From Algoriphagus sp. NG3 (GTDB lineage: Bacteria; Bacteroidota; Bacteroidia; Cytophagales; Cyclobacteriaceae), in the NCBI RefSeq assembly GCF_034119865.1, contig NZ_CP139421.1, forward strand, positions 5,372,501 through 5,436,500: a DNA stretch of 64,000 bases, read 5' to 3'. The notes under the pieces were generated by a model. It was given only the letters and a program-made list of their open reading frames with translations. It did no database searches and was not told the DNA's origin. The position numbers and the translations under genes are program-made. Of this stretch, positions 54,032 through 61,846 are shown piece by piece (within the stretch, counting starts at the first letter, position 1; the number at the start of each line of letters is the position of its first letter).

Positions 54032-55708
54032 TCATTGGATTTGATCTGCCATCGTCAAGACTTGCCCGTTTTTTAATAATTGGGTTTTCAGCTCTTGATA
54101 TGGAAGATCCTGAACACTGATTCCTTTTTCCAGTGCCATGGCCGCAGCAGTAGCGGCGGATTCACCCAAAATCATAAATACAGGCTCCATTCGGATAGAA
54201 CCGAATGCGATATGACTGGCCGAAACTGCAACAGGAACGACGAGATTTGTGATTTCCTCTTTTTTGGGAACGATGGAACCATAGGCTATCTCATAGGGGC
54301 CAGGCAATCCCACTCCTATATCCCCTTCATTTTGTACATGTTCATTTTCATCTACAAAGCGCTGTATATTATGGGAGTCAATGGTATATGAGCCCATGCC
54401 CACTGACTCTGGGGTAGGTTTTTTCTGAAGCAGTTCATTTTCTGTCATTACATATTTGCCGATCATCCTCCTCGCTTCCCTTACATAGATTTGATGTGGC
54501 CAGTTGCCGTTATCGATAAATTCATCCTTTGCCAGTCCCCACTTCTGGAATTCTTCCTGGGTTTCTTTAGGTACTCTAGGGTCATTTGCCACGAAGTAAA
54601 GCAACCCTTTCTGATAGTCCTCATGCTCCTTGATGATCTCTTTTCTTCGCTCATAGCTGGCCTCTGGATATTCATAGTTCATTCCGATATTGTCAGAGCT
54701 GAATGGGCCATGATTGTTGGTGTCCGTTTTCCTATTGGGGATCATATCGAATTTATCAAACCATTCCCGCCAGCCGGCATCGAAGACTCTTACTAATAAT
54801 TCATATTGGGTGGAATCGTAATTGTCTGGTTTTGGAAAAGGAACCCTGTTGTCGGGATGACTGGACATGCAGGTTCTAAAGCAATACGCTTGGATTTTAT
54901 TATCCCCCTCTCCCTTCACTCCTGGATCTTCTGCACTGATTTTTGGTATCAGCCCTGAGGACGGGTCACCGGGAGTCCAGTAAGGATCAATGGGATTGTC
55001 GAGAACCTGGAAATGGTGGCGGTGGTGATAAACACCGGTTTGTATACCATTCCATTCCTCATCATATACGCTGGTTGCTTCCCTTCCCACATGATAACTC
55101 ACGCCAGAGGCAGCCATTAGATCACCTTCATACGTAGCATCGATAAACATTCTACCTTTGAATTCCTTTCCGCTCAATGTCCTGATGGCAGTAATTTTTC
55201 CATCTTCTACAGTTACCCCTGCGTCTCTGTCCAGCCACTCGTCACGATAAAGTTCTATTCCCATTTCCTTTACCCATTCGTCAAAAACTTCCTCTGCGAC
55301 ATGGGGCTCAAATATCCACATCGTCCGCTGATCTCCGTCTATAGCCGGTGTACCCTGGCCTTTGTTTCCAAAATCAGACGGATCTTCCCATTTCCACCCG
55401 CCTTCTTGCTGGTACTTATCATATACTCGTTGGTAGAATTCGCGGGAAAGCCCTCCGATCACCTCCTTTTTACCGGTATCAGTCCAGCCCAATCCTCCGG
55501 AGGAAAGGCCTCCCAAGTGCGTATCCGGTGAGACCATGATGACGGATTTCCCCATTTTCTTGGCCTGGATTGCAGCGGTGACTGCTCCGGAAGTGCCTCC
55601 GTATACGATCACGTCGGTAATATTGTCTTCTTCCGCAGCTTGGCATGAAATCAGTGCATAGCCTAAAAGGGGTATTAGGAATAGTTTTATGTTAGTTATA
55701 ATTTTCAT
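54032..55708 (-). CDS. Secreted FAD-dependent oxidoreductase (lipoprotein)
   Basis: 558 residues. A lipoprotein signal ends in ALISC (Cys23). The FAD-binding Rossmann motif follows directly: VIVYGGTSGAVTAAIQAKKMG, then LGGLSSGGLGWTDTG, of the FAD_oxidored family common in Planctomycetes and Bacteroidota. Middle: MFIDATYEGDLMAASGVSYHVGREA; end: HIAFGSIRMEPVFMILGESAATAAAMALEKG. Predicted periplasmic or outer-membrane-attached oxidase or dehydrogenase, often sugar-related in this family. It follows the DUF1080 fusion gene by 379 bases, which hold a candidate leader RNA. Confidence 0.85.
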   Translation of the reverse strand: MKIITNIKLFLIPLLGYALISCQAAEEDNITDVIVYGGTSGAVTAAIQAKKMGKSVIMVSPDTHLGGLSSGGLGWTDTGKKEVIGGLSREFYQRVYDKYQQEGGWKWEDPSDFGNKGQGTPAIDGDQRTMWIFEPHVAEEVFDEWVKEMGIELYRDEWLDRDAGVTVEDGKITAIRTLSGKEFKGRMFIDATYEGDLMAASGVSYHVGREATSVYDEEWNGIQTGVYHHRHHFQVLDNPIDPYWTPGDPSSGLIPKISAEDPGVKGEGDNKIQAYCFRTCMSSHPDNRVPFPKPDNYDSTQYELLVRVFDAGWREWFDKFDMIPNRKTDTNNHGPFSSDNIGMNYEYPEASYERRKEIIKEHEDYQKGLLYFVANDPRVPKETQEEFQKWGLAKDEFIDNGNWPHQIYVREARRMIGKYVMTENELLQKKPTPESVGMGSYTIDSHNIQRFVDENEHVQNEGDIGVGLPGPYEIAYGSIVPKKEEITNLVVPVAVSASHIAFGSIRMEPVFMILGESAATAAAMALEKGISVQDLPYQELKTQLLKNGQVLTMADQIQ

Positions 55709-56087
55709 GAGAAATTAAAACTTCATAGTGGAGGAGAGTAAATGCTGGGTAAGCTTAGTCAAACAGGAAGTTACTCTAAACTTTGTGTAATAGCTACTAG
55801 TCAGGATAAAAAGCCATCCTTTCAAAGGATTAGCCAATTGTTAATATGAGCGTTTTTCCTGCAAGACCTGATTAGGTGCGGTGAACCATTGAGCTTAAAC
55901 ATCTTTTTTAGGTGAAGTGGACTAAATGCTTACACCTAGCCTCATGTCTCCCGATTTAGGATTAGGTAAGTTGATTTTCGTAAATTATCATTTAGCTCAG
56001 ATATCATGTATGCATGTTAACTCATTTTAAGCTTACATGCATAATTTACCTGATACAAATCGTCTAGCTTAAGTTCTGATACTGAAA
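55709..56087. other. 379-base spacer with leader-like element and inverted repeats
   Basis: No gene. It holds TATGCATGT (56009-56017) / ACATGCATA (56035-56043), a perfect 9-bp inverted repeat 45 bases after the DUF1080 gene. A short ATCCTTT/AAAGGAT hairpin followed by TTTTT on the minus strand lies near 55810-55832. Between them is the candidate structured element 55846-55942. Confidence 0.4.
55846..55942 (-). ncRNA. Candidate structured leader element, copy 2
   Basis: Minus strand: begins AGGCTAGGTGT (55932-55942), contains a TAGGTG/CACCTA stem, and ends GGAAAAACGCTCATA (finishing near 55844), about 140 bases before the FAD oxidoreductase start. Both end motifs match the element at 29112-29200 in order, with total lengths of 97 and 89 bases; the interiors differ but each folds into a hairpin. 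No known riboswitch is recognised. Confidence 0.3.
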
Positions 56088-57674
56088 TCAAAAATCAAAT
56101 TCATTCCAAAAATTTTTGGCTACCTCTGTCAGTTTTGCATCATTTCGATCACCTGTGTAAATCAACAGTCTATAGCGGATTGTTTCTGTTTCGCCTTTTT
56201 TAATTTCCCAATCTCCTAAAATTTGTCTTGAGGGCCCTATCCCCATCTGGCTGTCCACCCTCCAAGGTGTAGGAAAAGCAGCATTTCCTGGATGGTCGAA
56301 GATGGCGATATGAGCCAAATCGTCCCGTCCATCCACCTTTATCCCAATGTCGCTCCACATCGCACGTTGTCCCTCAAGAGCCATGCCCTGAAGGCCTGCG
56401 GAATTGACAATTTCACCCACAGTTTCTTTAATCCAAGGCATTCTGACAAAGAGACCACCAACATAAAATTCCCCCATCACAACATCTGTTTTTGCTTCTC
56501 CTATCCACTCTAGGTCAAGAACATAATTGTCTCCATAATCCTGCAAAGACCAATTTTGCGTTTCGACCATGATCGTATGGCCGTTTTCGTCAAGCATATC
56601 ATATACTGTTTGCCATTTTACTTTCTCCCCTTTTCCACTTAAAATACTAGCGGATACCCCATGCCAGTAATCGTTTTTCCACTGCATAAAATAATCCCTT
56701 CCATTCACCAGTTTCAATCCCCAGTATATTCCCGTTTGATGAGGATGGTGAGATGGCCGATATTCGGTAAGAATTCCCTTGCCATCTGGGGCAGAGATAG
56801 GATGTAGGTAAGGGCGTTCATCTTGTTTAGCTATTTGGGTAAGGATAGGTTCTTTACCGGAATGGCGGTACACAGCAATACTTTCTGAAATGCTATCCTT
56901 AAATAAATGCAGTGGGGAGGGCTTGCGCTTTGAAACTGAGACTCCATTTTCATCATACAAGTTTATTGCCCTAATGTCATCTAAGGGGGTTAATTGTAAA
57001 TTTCCGCTTTGAATACGGATATTACGAAACCGGACTGTATGACTTCCTTTTGGGTCACCTTCAGCATTGGAATGCAACTGTAATCCAATAAAGCCATGCA
57101 TGAATTTATTGTCTATTAGGTGTGCTACCGGGATACCGTTTATCCATGTTCTGATCACTGAACCCACACATTCAATCCTGTACCTGTTCCATTGATAACC
57201 TGCATGATTATCTCGATGAAATGCTTCCCTTGCGGCAGGAGTAAGCTGGCTTCCGGGATATAACCATCCTCTGCTGCCTCCCTCTTCATAGATAGCCCCG
57301 CTCCATTGCTGGGGTTTTGGGTCAACTTCCATCTGGTATCCGTGTACCCGACCATTTTTATAATCAGGATTGCTGAGAGAACGGAACTGTATGCCTGAAT
57401 TATTCATCAGGGTGTCGATAGACACCTCAAGCTCCAGCACAAAGTCCCCATATTCGTTGACAGTGCAAAGAAATCCATTCGGCTCACCGGGTACTGTAGT
57501 ACCTATAATCATACCATCTCGGACCTCCCACTTGTGGTTGCCATTGAGTTCCCTCCATCCTGAGAGATCTTTTCCATTGACAAATAAAGGTTCCCAATCA
57601 GTATTTTGGGACCAGGAGGATTGAGATATAACCATTAAGATTATCAAAAGGGTTTGGAGTTTTAATCTGTCCAT
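56088..57674 (-). CDS. DUF1080 (3-keto-disaccharide hydrolase) fused to PmoA/DUF6807
   Basis: 528 residues with a signal peptide (ending near SQSSWSQ). Residues about 25-225 form a DUF1080 domain (WEPLFVNGKDLSGWRE, SGIQFRSL, VHGYQMEVDP, NRYRIECVG, FRNIRIQ). About 250-528 form a PmoA/DUF6807 domain (KQDERPYLHPISAPDGK, SHHPHQTGIYWG, LEWIGEAKTDVVMGEFYVGGLFVRMPW). DUF1080 proteins are known as 3-keto-glycoside hydrolases/lyases of jelly-roll fold. Having both domains in one chain suggests action on an oxidised sugar in the periplasm. It sits between the PQQ dehydrogenase and FAD oxidoreductase genes on the same strand. Confidence 0.88.
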   Translation of the reverse strand: MDRLKLQTLLIILMVISQSSWSQNTDWEPLFVNGKDLSGWRELNGNHKWEVRDGMIIGTTVPGEPNGFLCTVNEYGDFVLELEVSIDTLMNNSGIQFRSLSNPDYKNGRVHGYQMEVDPKPQQWSGAIYEEGGSRGWLYPGSQLTPAAREAFHRDNHAGYQWNRYRIECVGSVIRTWINGIPVAHLIDNKFMHGFIGLQLHSNAEGDPKGSHTVRFRNIRIQSGNLQLTPLDDIRAINLYDENGVSVSKRKPSPLHLFKDSISESIAVYRHSGKEPILTQIAKQDERPYLHPISAPDGKGILTEYRPSHHPHQTGIYWGLKLVNGRDYFMQWKNDYWHGVSASILSGKGEKVKWQTVYDMLDENGHTIMVETQNWSLQDYGDNYVLDLEWIGEAKTDVVMGEFYVGGLFVRMPWIKETVGEIVNSAGLQGMALEGQRAMWSDIGIKVDGRDDLAHIAIFDHPGNAAFPTPWRVDSQMGIGPSRQILGDWEIKKGETETIRYRLLIYTGDRNDAKLTEVAKNFWNEFDF

Positions 57675-57864
57675 TTTTTACAGTTTAAATAAAACATAGT
57701 ATTCCCGAGGCAACTTGGCTACCTTATGTTTATGATTCATTATTTTTTGTAATGAATAGGAAATAAATTCTTATAAAATGTTACTTCTCAACATATCCAA
57801 ATCAGAATATTGGCTAAAATCCAAGAAATGGAGCTGATGCTGAATTTCGGATTTATTCTGCAGC

Positions 57865-60060
57865 TTATTCAGGTAAGGCAAATGCTATAATTGAATCTCC
57901 TACTTTAGTCCCGTTCTTACCACCTCCACCTGCAGCAATCACTAAATATTGCCTACCGTTGACCATATATACACTCGGGGTAGCATACCCTCCTGCTGGA
58001 AGTTGATATTCCCATAATACAGTACCTGAACGATTATCAAATGCCCGGATTTTTTCATCAGGAGTGGCAGCTATGAAAACCAGATTTCCTGCAGTGGTCA
58101 CTGGCCCTCCAAAACTTTTAGAACCCGTATTACGAATTCCTTTGGCTACCAGGTCAGGGTACTCCCCTAAAGGAACTTTCCAAAGGATCTCACCTTTATC
58201 TAGATCTACAGCATTTAGAGTTCCCCAAGGTGGTGAGATGGCAGGATACCCATTTTGATCAACAAAAAAAGGAGTATTATTTGCATAGCGTGGCGCAGTT
58301 GTAGAGATTGAGTCAACTGGAGCAGAAAGTACGGCGTCCTCAGCTGAATCATTATTTTTTAGGTAAGAAACCAAATCATTCAATTGATCACCTTTAATAT
58401 TCTCAAAAACCGGCATCATGCCGCGTCCATAAGCTAAAATAGCTTTGATTGAGTCACTGCTCAGTGTTAAGTTGGTGAGGGGCGGGAATAATGGAGGATT
58501 TCCAACTTTATTCACGCCATGACAAGCAGTACAGGTCGTATTGTACAACGCCGCACCACGCTCAATAGGTGTAGCGGATTCCATATCAATTTCAGCTGCC
58601 AAGGGGGTGAGGCTATGGATAGTTGGTGCCTCATTGATATTGACATACATTACGTTGGTGGCTGGATCAAAAGCCGCTCCACCCCATTCCGCCCCTCCTT
58701 GGTGCCCAGGCATGGTGATCACGCCAGCGTGAGAGGCAGGAGTGTAAAGTGGGCCGGTTTCGTGCTGTCTGAACTTTTCCAAAACAAATGCATGGGTTTC
58801 TGGACTTATATTACTCAGGTCAGACTCACGCAAAGTGATTCGATTCAATGGTGGTGGCTTCAGGGGGAAAGGCTGTGTCGGCCAGGCTTCTTCACCTGGT
58901 ACTTTGGAAGAGGGTACAGGTAGCTCCACTATAGGGAATACAGGTTCTCCTGTTTCCCTGTCCAGAACAAAGGTCAATCCCTGTTTCGTGAGCTGTACCA
59001 CAATATCCCGAGATTTACCGTCAGAAGTGACAGTTGCGAGGATGGGAGCAGGTGGGGCATCGTAATCCCATATATCATGATGAAGTGTCTGATAATGCCA
59101 AATACGTTTTCCGGTGTTGGCATCCAGAGCAAGTACTGTATTGGCGAATAAATTTGCTCCCTTTCTCATTCCTCCATAAATAAAATCAGGAGCGGCAGAT
59201 CCTGTGGCTAGAAATACCCATCCTCTTTCTTCGTCCAAAGTTAGACCACCCCACGGATTTGTGCCTCCATAGGTTACCCCTTTTTCAAATTCCCACGTGT
59301 CATAACCAAACTCCCCAGGCTGCGGTATGGTATGAAAAATCCACCTAAATTCTCCCGTGAGTGCATCGTATGCACGAATGTCCCCCGGCGTTGAGGGGTC
59401 GCCCTCCGGTGTGCGACCCCCTACTATAATCAAATTATTGTACACCAGACCCTGTGTTGTACTTTCAAAGTCCACTAAATCTGGGTCTTGGGGCAGGTTT
59501 TTTCTTAAATCAATCCATCCCCGTTCACCAAAAGAAGTGATCAGAGCACCTGTCTTGGCATCTATGGCATACACTCGGTCTTTGACAAAATTAAGGATCC
59601 GTTTGTTCTGCCCATCAGAATCTTCCCAAAACACCAGCCCTCTGTTTCTTCCGCGAAACGGTCGGGGATCATTTCGGTAATCATCAGGTTTGAATACCCA
59701 TACCTCCTCGCCTGTAACAGCATCCAAAGCGACGGCATTCACTTCGGGGGTAGTGAAATACAATAATCCATCAATGATAATTGGATTGGCATACATTCCT
59801 GGTCCGATAGGATTTCCATGCTTATATTCCCATGCTTTTTCAAGTTTTTGGACATTTCCTGTATTAATTTGGTCAAGCTCTGAATATTGGATACCCGTAG
59901 AGTGCCCCCTATATATTCCCCAATCCCGATGATTATTTAACCTGCTTGCCGCCCCCTGAATCTCTTTCTCCGCAATTTTCGGATCCTTGCCACAGGCAAA
60001 TAGTTGAAACCAAGTAAGCACAACCAACAGATGGTAAATAGGTGTTTTAACTCTTCTCAT
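57865..60060 (-). CDS. PQQ-dependent dehydrogenase with inserted cytochrome c domain
   Basis: 731 residues from the Met at 60060 (MRRVKTPIYHLL), which starts a lipoprotein signal with Cys at LFAC; a Met nine codons earlier is possible. The eight-bladed propeller shows the quinoprotein W-motifs (AVTGEEVWVF, ANTGKRIWHYQ, GTVLWEYQLPAGG) and HHDIWDYDAPPAPIL of the glucose dehydrogenase branch. A haem c domain is nested near residues 500-575 (CTACHG, with a Met ligand in GRGMMPVF), before the last blades (PPWGTLNAVDL). It oxidises an alcohol or sugar in the periplasm and passes electrons through its own haem. It follows susD by about 93 bases. Confidence 0.9.
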   Translation of the reverse strand: MRRVKTPIYHLLVVLTWFQLFACGKDPKIAEKEIQGAASRLNNHRDWGIYRGHSTGIQYSELDQINTGNVQKLEKAWEYKHGNPIGPGMYANPIIIDGLLYFTTPEVNAVALDAVTGEEVWVFKPDDYRNDPRPFRGRNRGLVFWEDSDGQNKRILNFVKDRVYAIDAKTGALITSFGERGWIDLRKNLPQDPDLVDFESTTQGLVYNNLIIVGGRTPEGDPSTPGDIRAYDALTGEFRWIFHTIPQPGEFGYDTWEFEKGVTYGGTNPWGGLTLDEERGWVFLATGSAAPDFIYGGMRKGANLFANTVLALDANTGKRIWHYQTLHHDIWDYDAPPAPILATVTSDGKSRDIVVQLTKQGLTFVLDRETGEPVFPIVELPVPSSKVPGEEAWPTQPFPLKPPPLNRITLRESDLSNISPETHAFVLEKFRQHETGPLYTPASHAGVITMPGHQGGAEWGGAAFDPATNVMYVNINEAPTIHSLTPLAAEIDMESATPIERGAALYNTTCTACHGVNKVGNPPLFPPLTNLTLSSDSIKAILAYGRGMMPVFENIKGDQLNDLVSYLKNNDSAEDAVLSAPVDSISTTAPRYANNTPFFVDQNGYPAISPPWGTLNAVDLDKGEILWKVPLGEYPDLVAKGIRNTGSKSFGGPVTTAGNLVFIAATPDEKIRAFDNRSGTVLWEYQLPAGGYATPSVYMVNGRQYLVIAAGGGGKNGTKVGDSIIAFALPE

Positions 60061-60153
60061 TTTGTTGTTATCACTAGTAATTGTCATTAGACCAACCGTT
60101 TTTTCTTATAAAATTGAAGCCGCTGAATGTGCAGCCCATTTTTTGCAGCTTGG

Positions 60154-61842
60154 TCAATAGCCAGGATTTTGATTTAAAACAGGTATTCCCTCATTTATGG
60201 AAATGTCAATTTGTCTCTGAGGGATAGGCCATATTTCATGCTGGCCCTCTGAAAACCTACTACCAGTTAAATAGCCAAGTTGAGAATTATCCACATTGAA
60301 GTAATTGTTCATTACAGGTGCCGCAATCCCCCACCTCACCAGATCAAAAAACCTGTAGCCTTCCATCGCAAATTCGATCCGGTTTTCCATTTGGATTGCC
60401 AGTAGTGCGTATTCTTTATCGGCAAAGGTTGTAGGATAAGGCTCTACCCTATAGTCAGCAGCAGGTTCACCATCATCAAATGTCACAACAGTTGAGTTTT
60501 TGGCCCGGGTTCTTATTTCATTTACCAATTCGGTTGCCCTTTGCAAGGATCCGGTCTCTGCCTCACATTCAGCTAGCCACAGAATAACATGACTAAGTTT
60601 GAATTTCCTGTAATTGTTGGCATTCAAAAACACACGTCCCGTAGTACTGGACATTACCCCTCTTTCAGATTGCTTAAACATTGCCTTTTTGTTGATGTAG
60701 GGGCCGCCATTACTGATATTCCGTATCCAGGAATTTCCTTGGTGGATACCCCAATCCAGGTAAGGGACCCCTGGGCGTCCTATGGAATGGTCTAACCGCG
60801 GATCTACGGGTTGGGAGTATAATACTCCATCACCGGATGAAGAGTAGGGTAGAATATCGTCCTGTGTATAGGGGTCTTCCAATAAAGGTAATCCGGACTC
60901 ATCAACTCTGTAGGAACTCACGAGGGAGTGGGTTGGCTGAAAGAATCCACTGGATCCCATAAAATGAGGACCATTGATTCCATCCCCCAGCCCTCCGTTT
61001 GGAGACCCGTTAAATCCATCATTGACGGCATATTGGATCTCAAAGATGGATTCCTGATTGTTGTTGAATTCTATAAGATAATTTTGTTCATAACTAGACA
61101 TAAGGCTAAATCCGCCATTGGAATATACATCCTGAAGTATTTCTTTTGCCTCAGCAAACTTTTTTTGAGTCAGGTAGATTCGTCCTAAATACGTTTTGGC
61201 TGCCCATTGTGTAGCCCTTCCTTTTTCTTCCCATCGATGCGGCAGATTATCTGCGGCAAATTGCATATCTGATTCAATCTCGGGCCAAAGTGCGTGGTCA
61301 TTGGGTACAATTCCCGGATCAACTGTGTTTTCATCGATAAATGGAACTTTTCCATGTATAATGGTCAATTGAAAATAAAAATGAGCTCTTAAAAACTTGG
61401 CTTGTGCCTCTGCTATCTTCTTTTCTTCTTCTGTCATGTCCTCAGCACTTGGTATAACCTTTAGCACATCATTTGACCTGATAACTCCATCATACATGAC
61501 CGCCCAATGTTGGGCGACATACAGATTCTCGGAATCCACCACAAATCCTTCAATTTGATTAATCTGGCTTTGATCCCCGGGGTTAGAACCTTTATAGGCA
61601 TCATCTGCCGCCACACTTCCCCAGACCCAATTGGTCACCGCGCTTGCCCAGCCATCACCGGTTCTTCCGTTAACCCCATCCACTACTGAGTAAGCTCCTA
61701 TCAGTAGAGCGTTGACGCCCTGTTTTGACGAAAATAATTCAACATCTGCCTGGCCTTTTGGTTTTATGTCCATAAAATCTGAACATGAATAAGATATTCC
61801 GGCCAAAACAAGTAATATGGTATATGCAATTATCCTTTTCAT
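60154..61842 (-). CDS. SusD/RagB-family outer-membrane lipoprotein
   Basis: 562 residues. Lipoprotein signal with Cys at ISYSC. The TPR-rich SusD fold is recognised by FLRAHFYFQLTIIHGKVPF, TQWAAKTYLGRIYLTQKKFAEAKEIL, and the C-terminal LLAIQMENRIEFAMEGYRFFDLVRWG and IWPIPQRQIDI. It caps the SusC channel and binds the glycan or oligosaccharide. It starts 4 bases after the susC stop. Confidence 0.93.
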   Translation of the reverse strand: MKRIIAYTILLVLAGISYSCSDFMDIKPKGQADVELFSSKQGVNALLIGAYSVVDGVNGRTGDGWASAVTNWVWGSVAADDAYKGSNPGDQSQINQIEGFVVDSENLYVAQHWAVMYDGVIRSNDVLKVIPSAEDMTEEEKKIAEAQAKFLRAHFYFQLTIIHGKVPFIDENTVDPGIVPNDHALWPEIESDMQFAADNLPHRWEEKGRATQWAAKTYLGRIYLTQKKFAEAKEILQDVYSNGGFSLMSSYEQNYLIEFNNNQESIFEIQYAVNDGFNGSPNGGLGDGINGPHFMGSSGFFQPTHSLVSSYRVDESGLPLLEDPYTQDDILPYSSSGDGVLYSQPVDPRLDHSIGRPGVPYLDWGIHQGNSWIRNISNGGPYINKKAMFKQSERGVMSSTTGRVFLNANNYRKFKLSHVILWLAECEAETGSLQRATELVNEIRTRAKNSTVVTFDDGEPAADYRVEPYPTTFADKEYALLAIQMENRIEFAMEGYRFFDLVRWGIAAPVMNNYFNVDNSQLGYLTGSRFSEGQHEIWPIPQRQIDISINEGIPVLNQNPGY

Positions 61843-61846
61843 TCTA

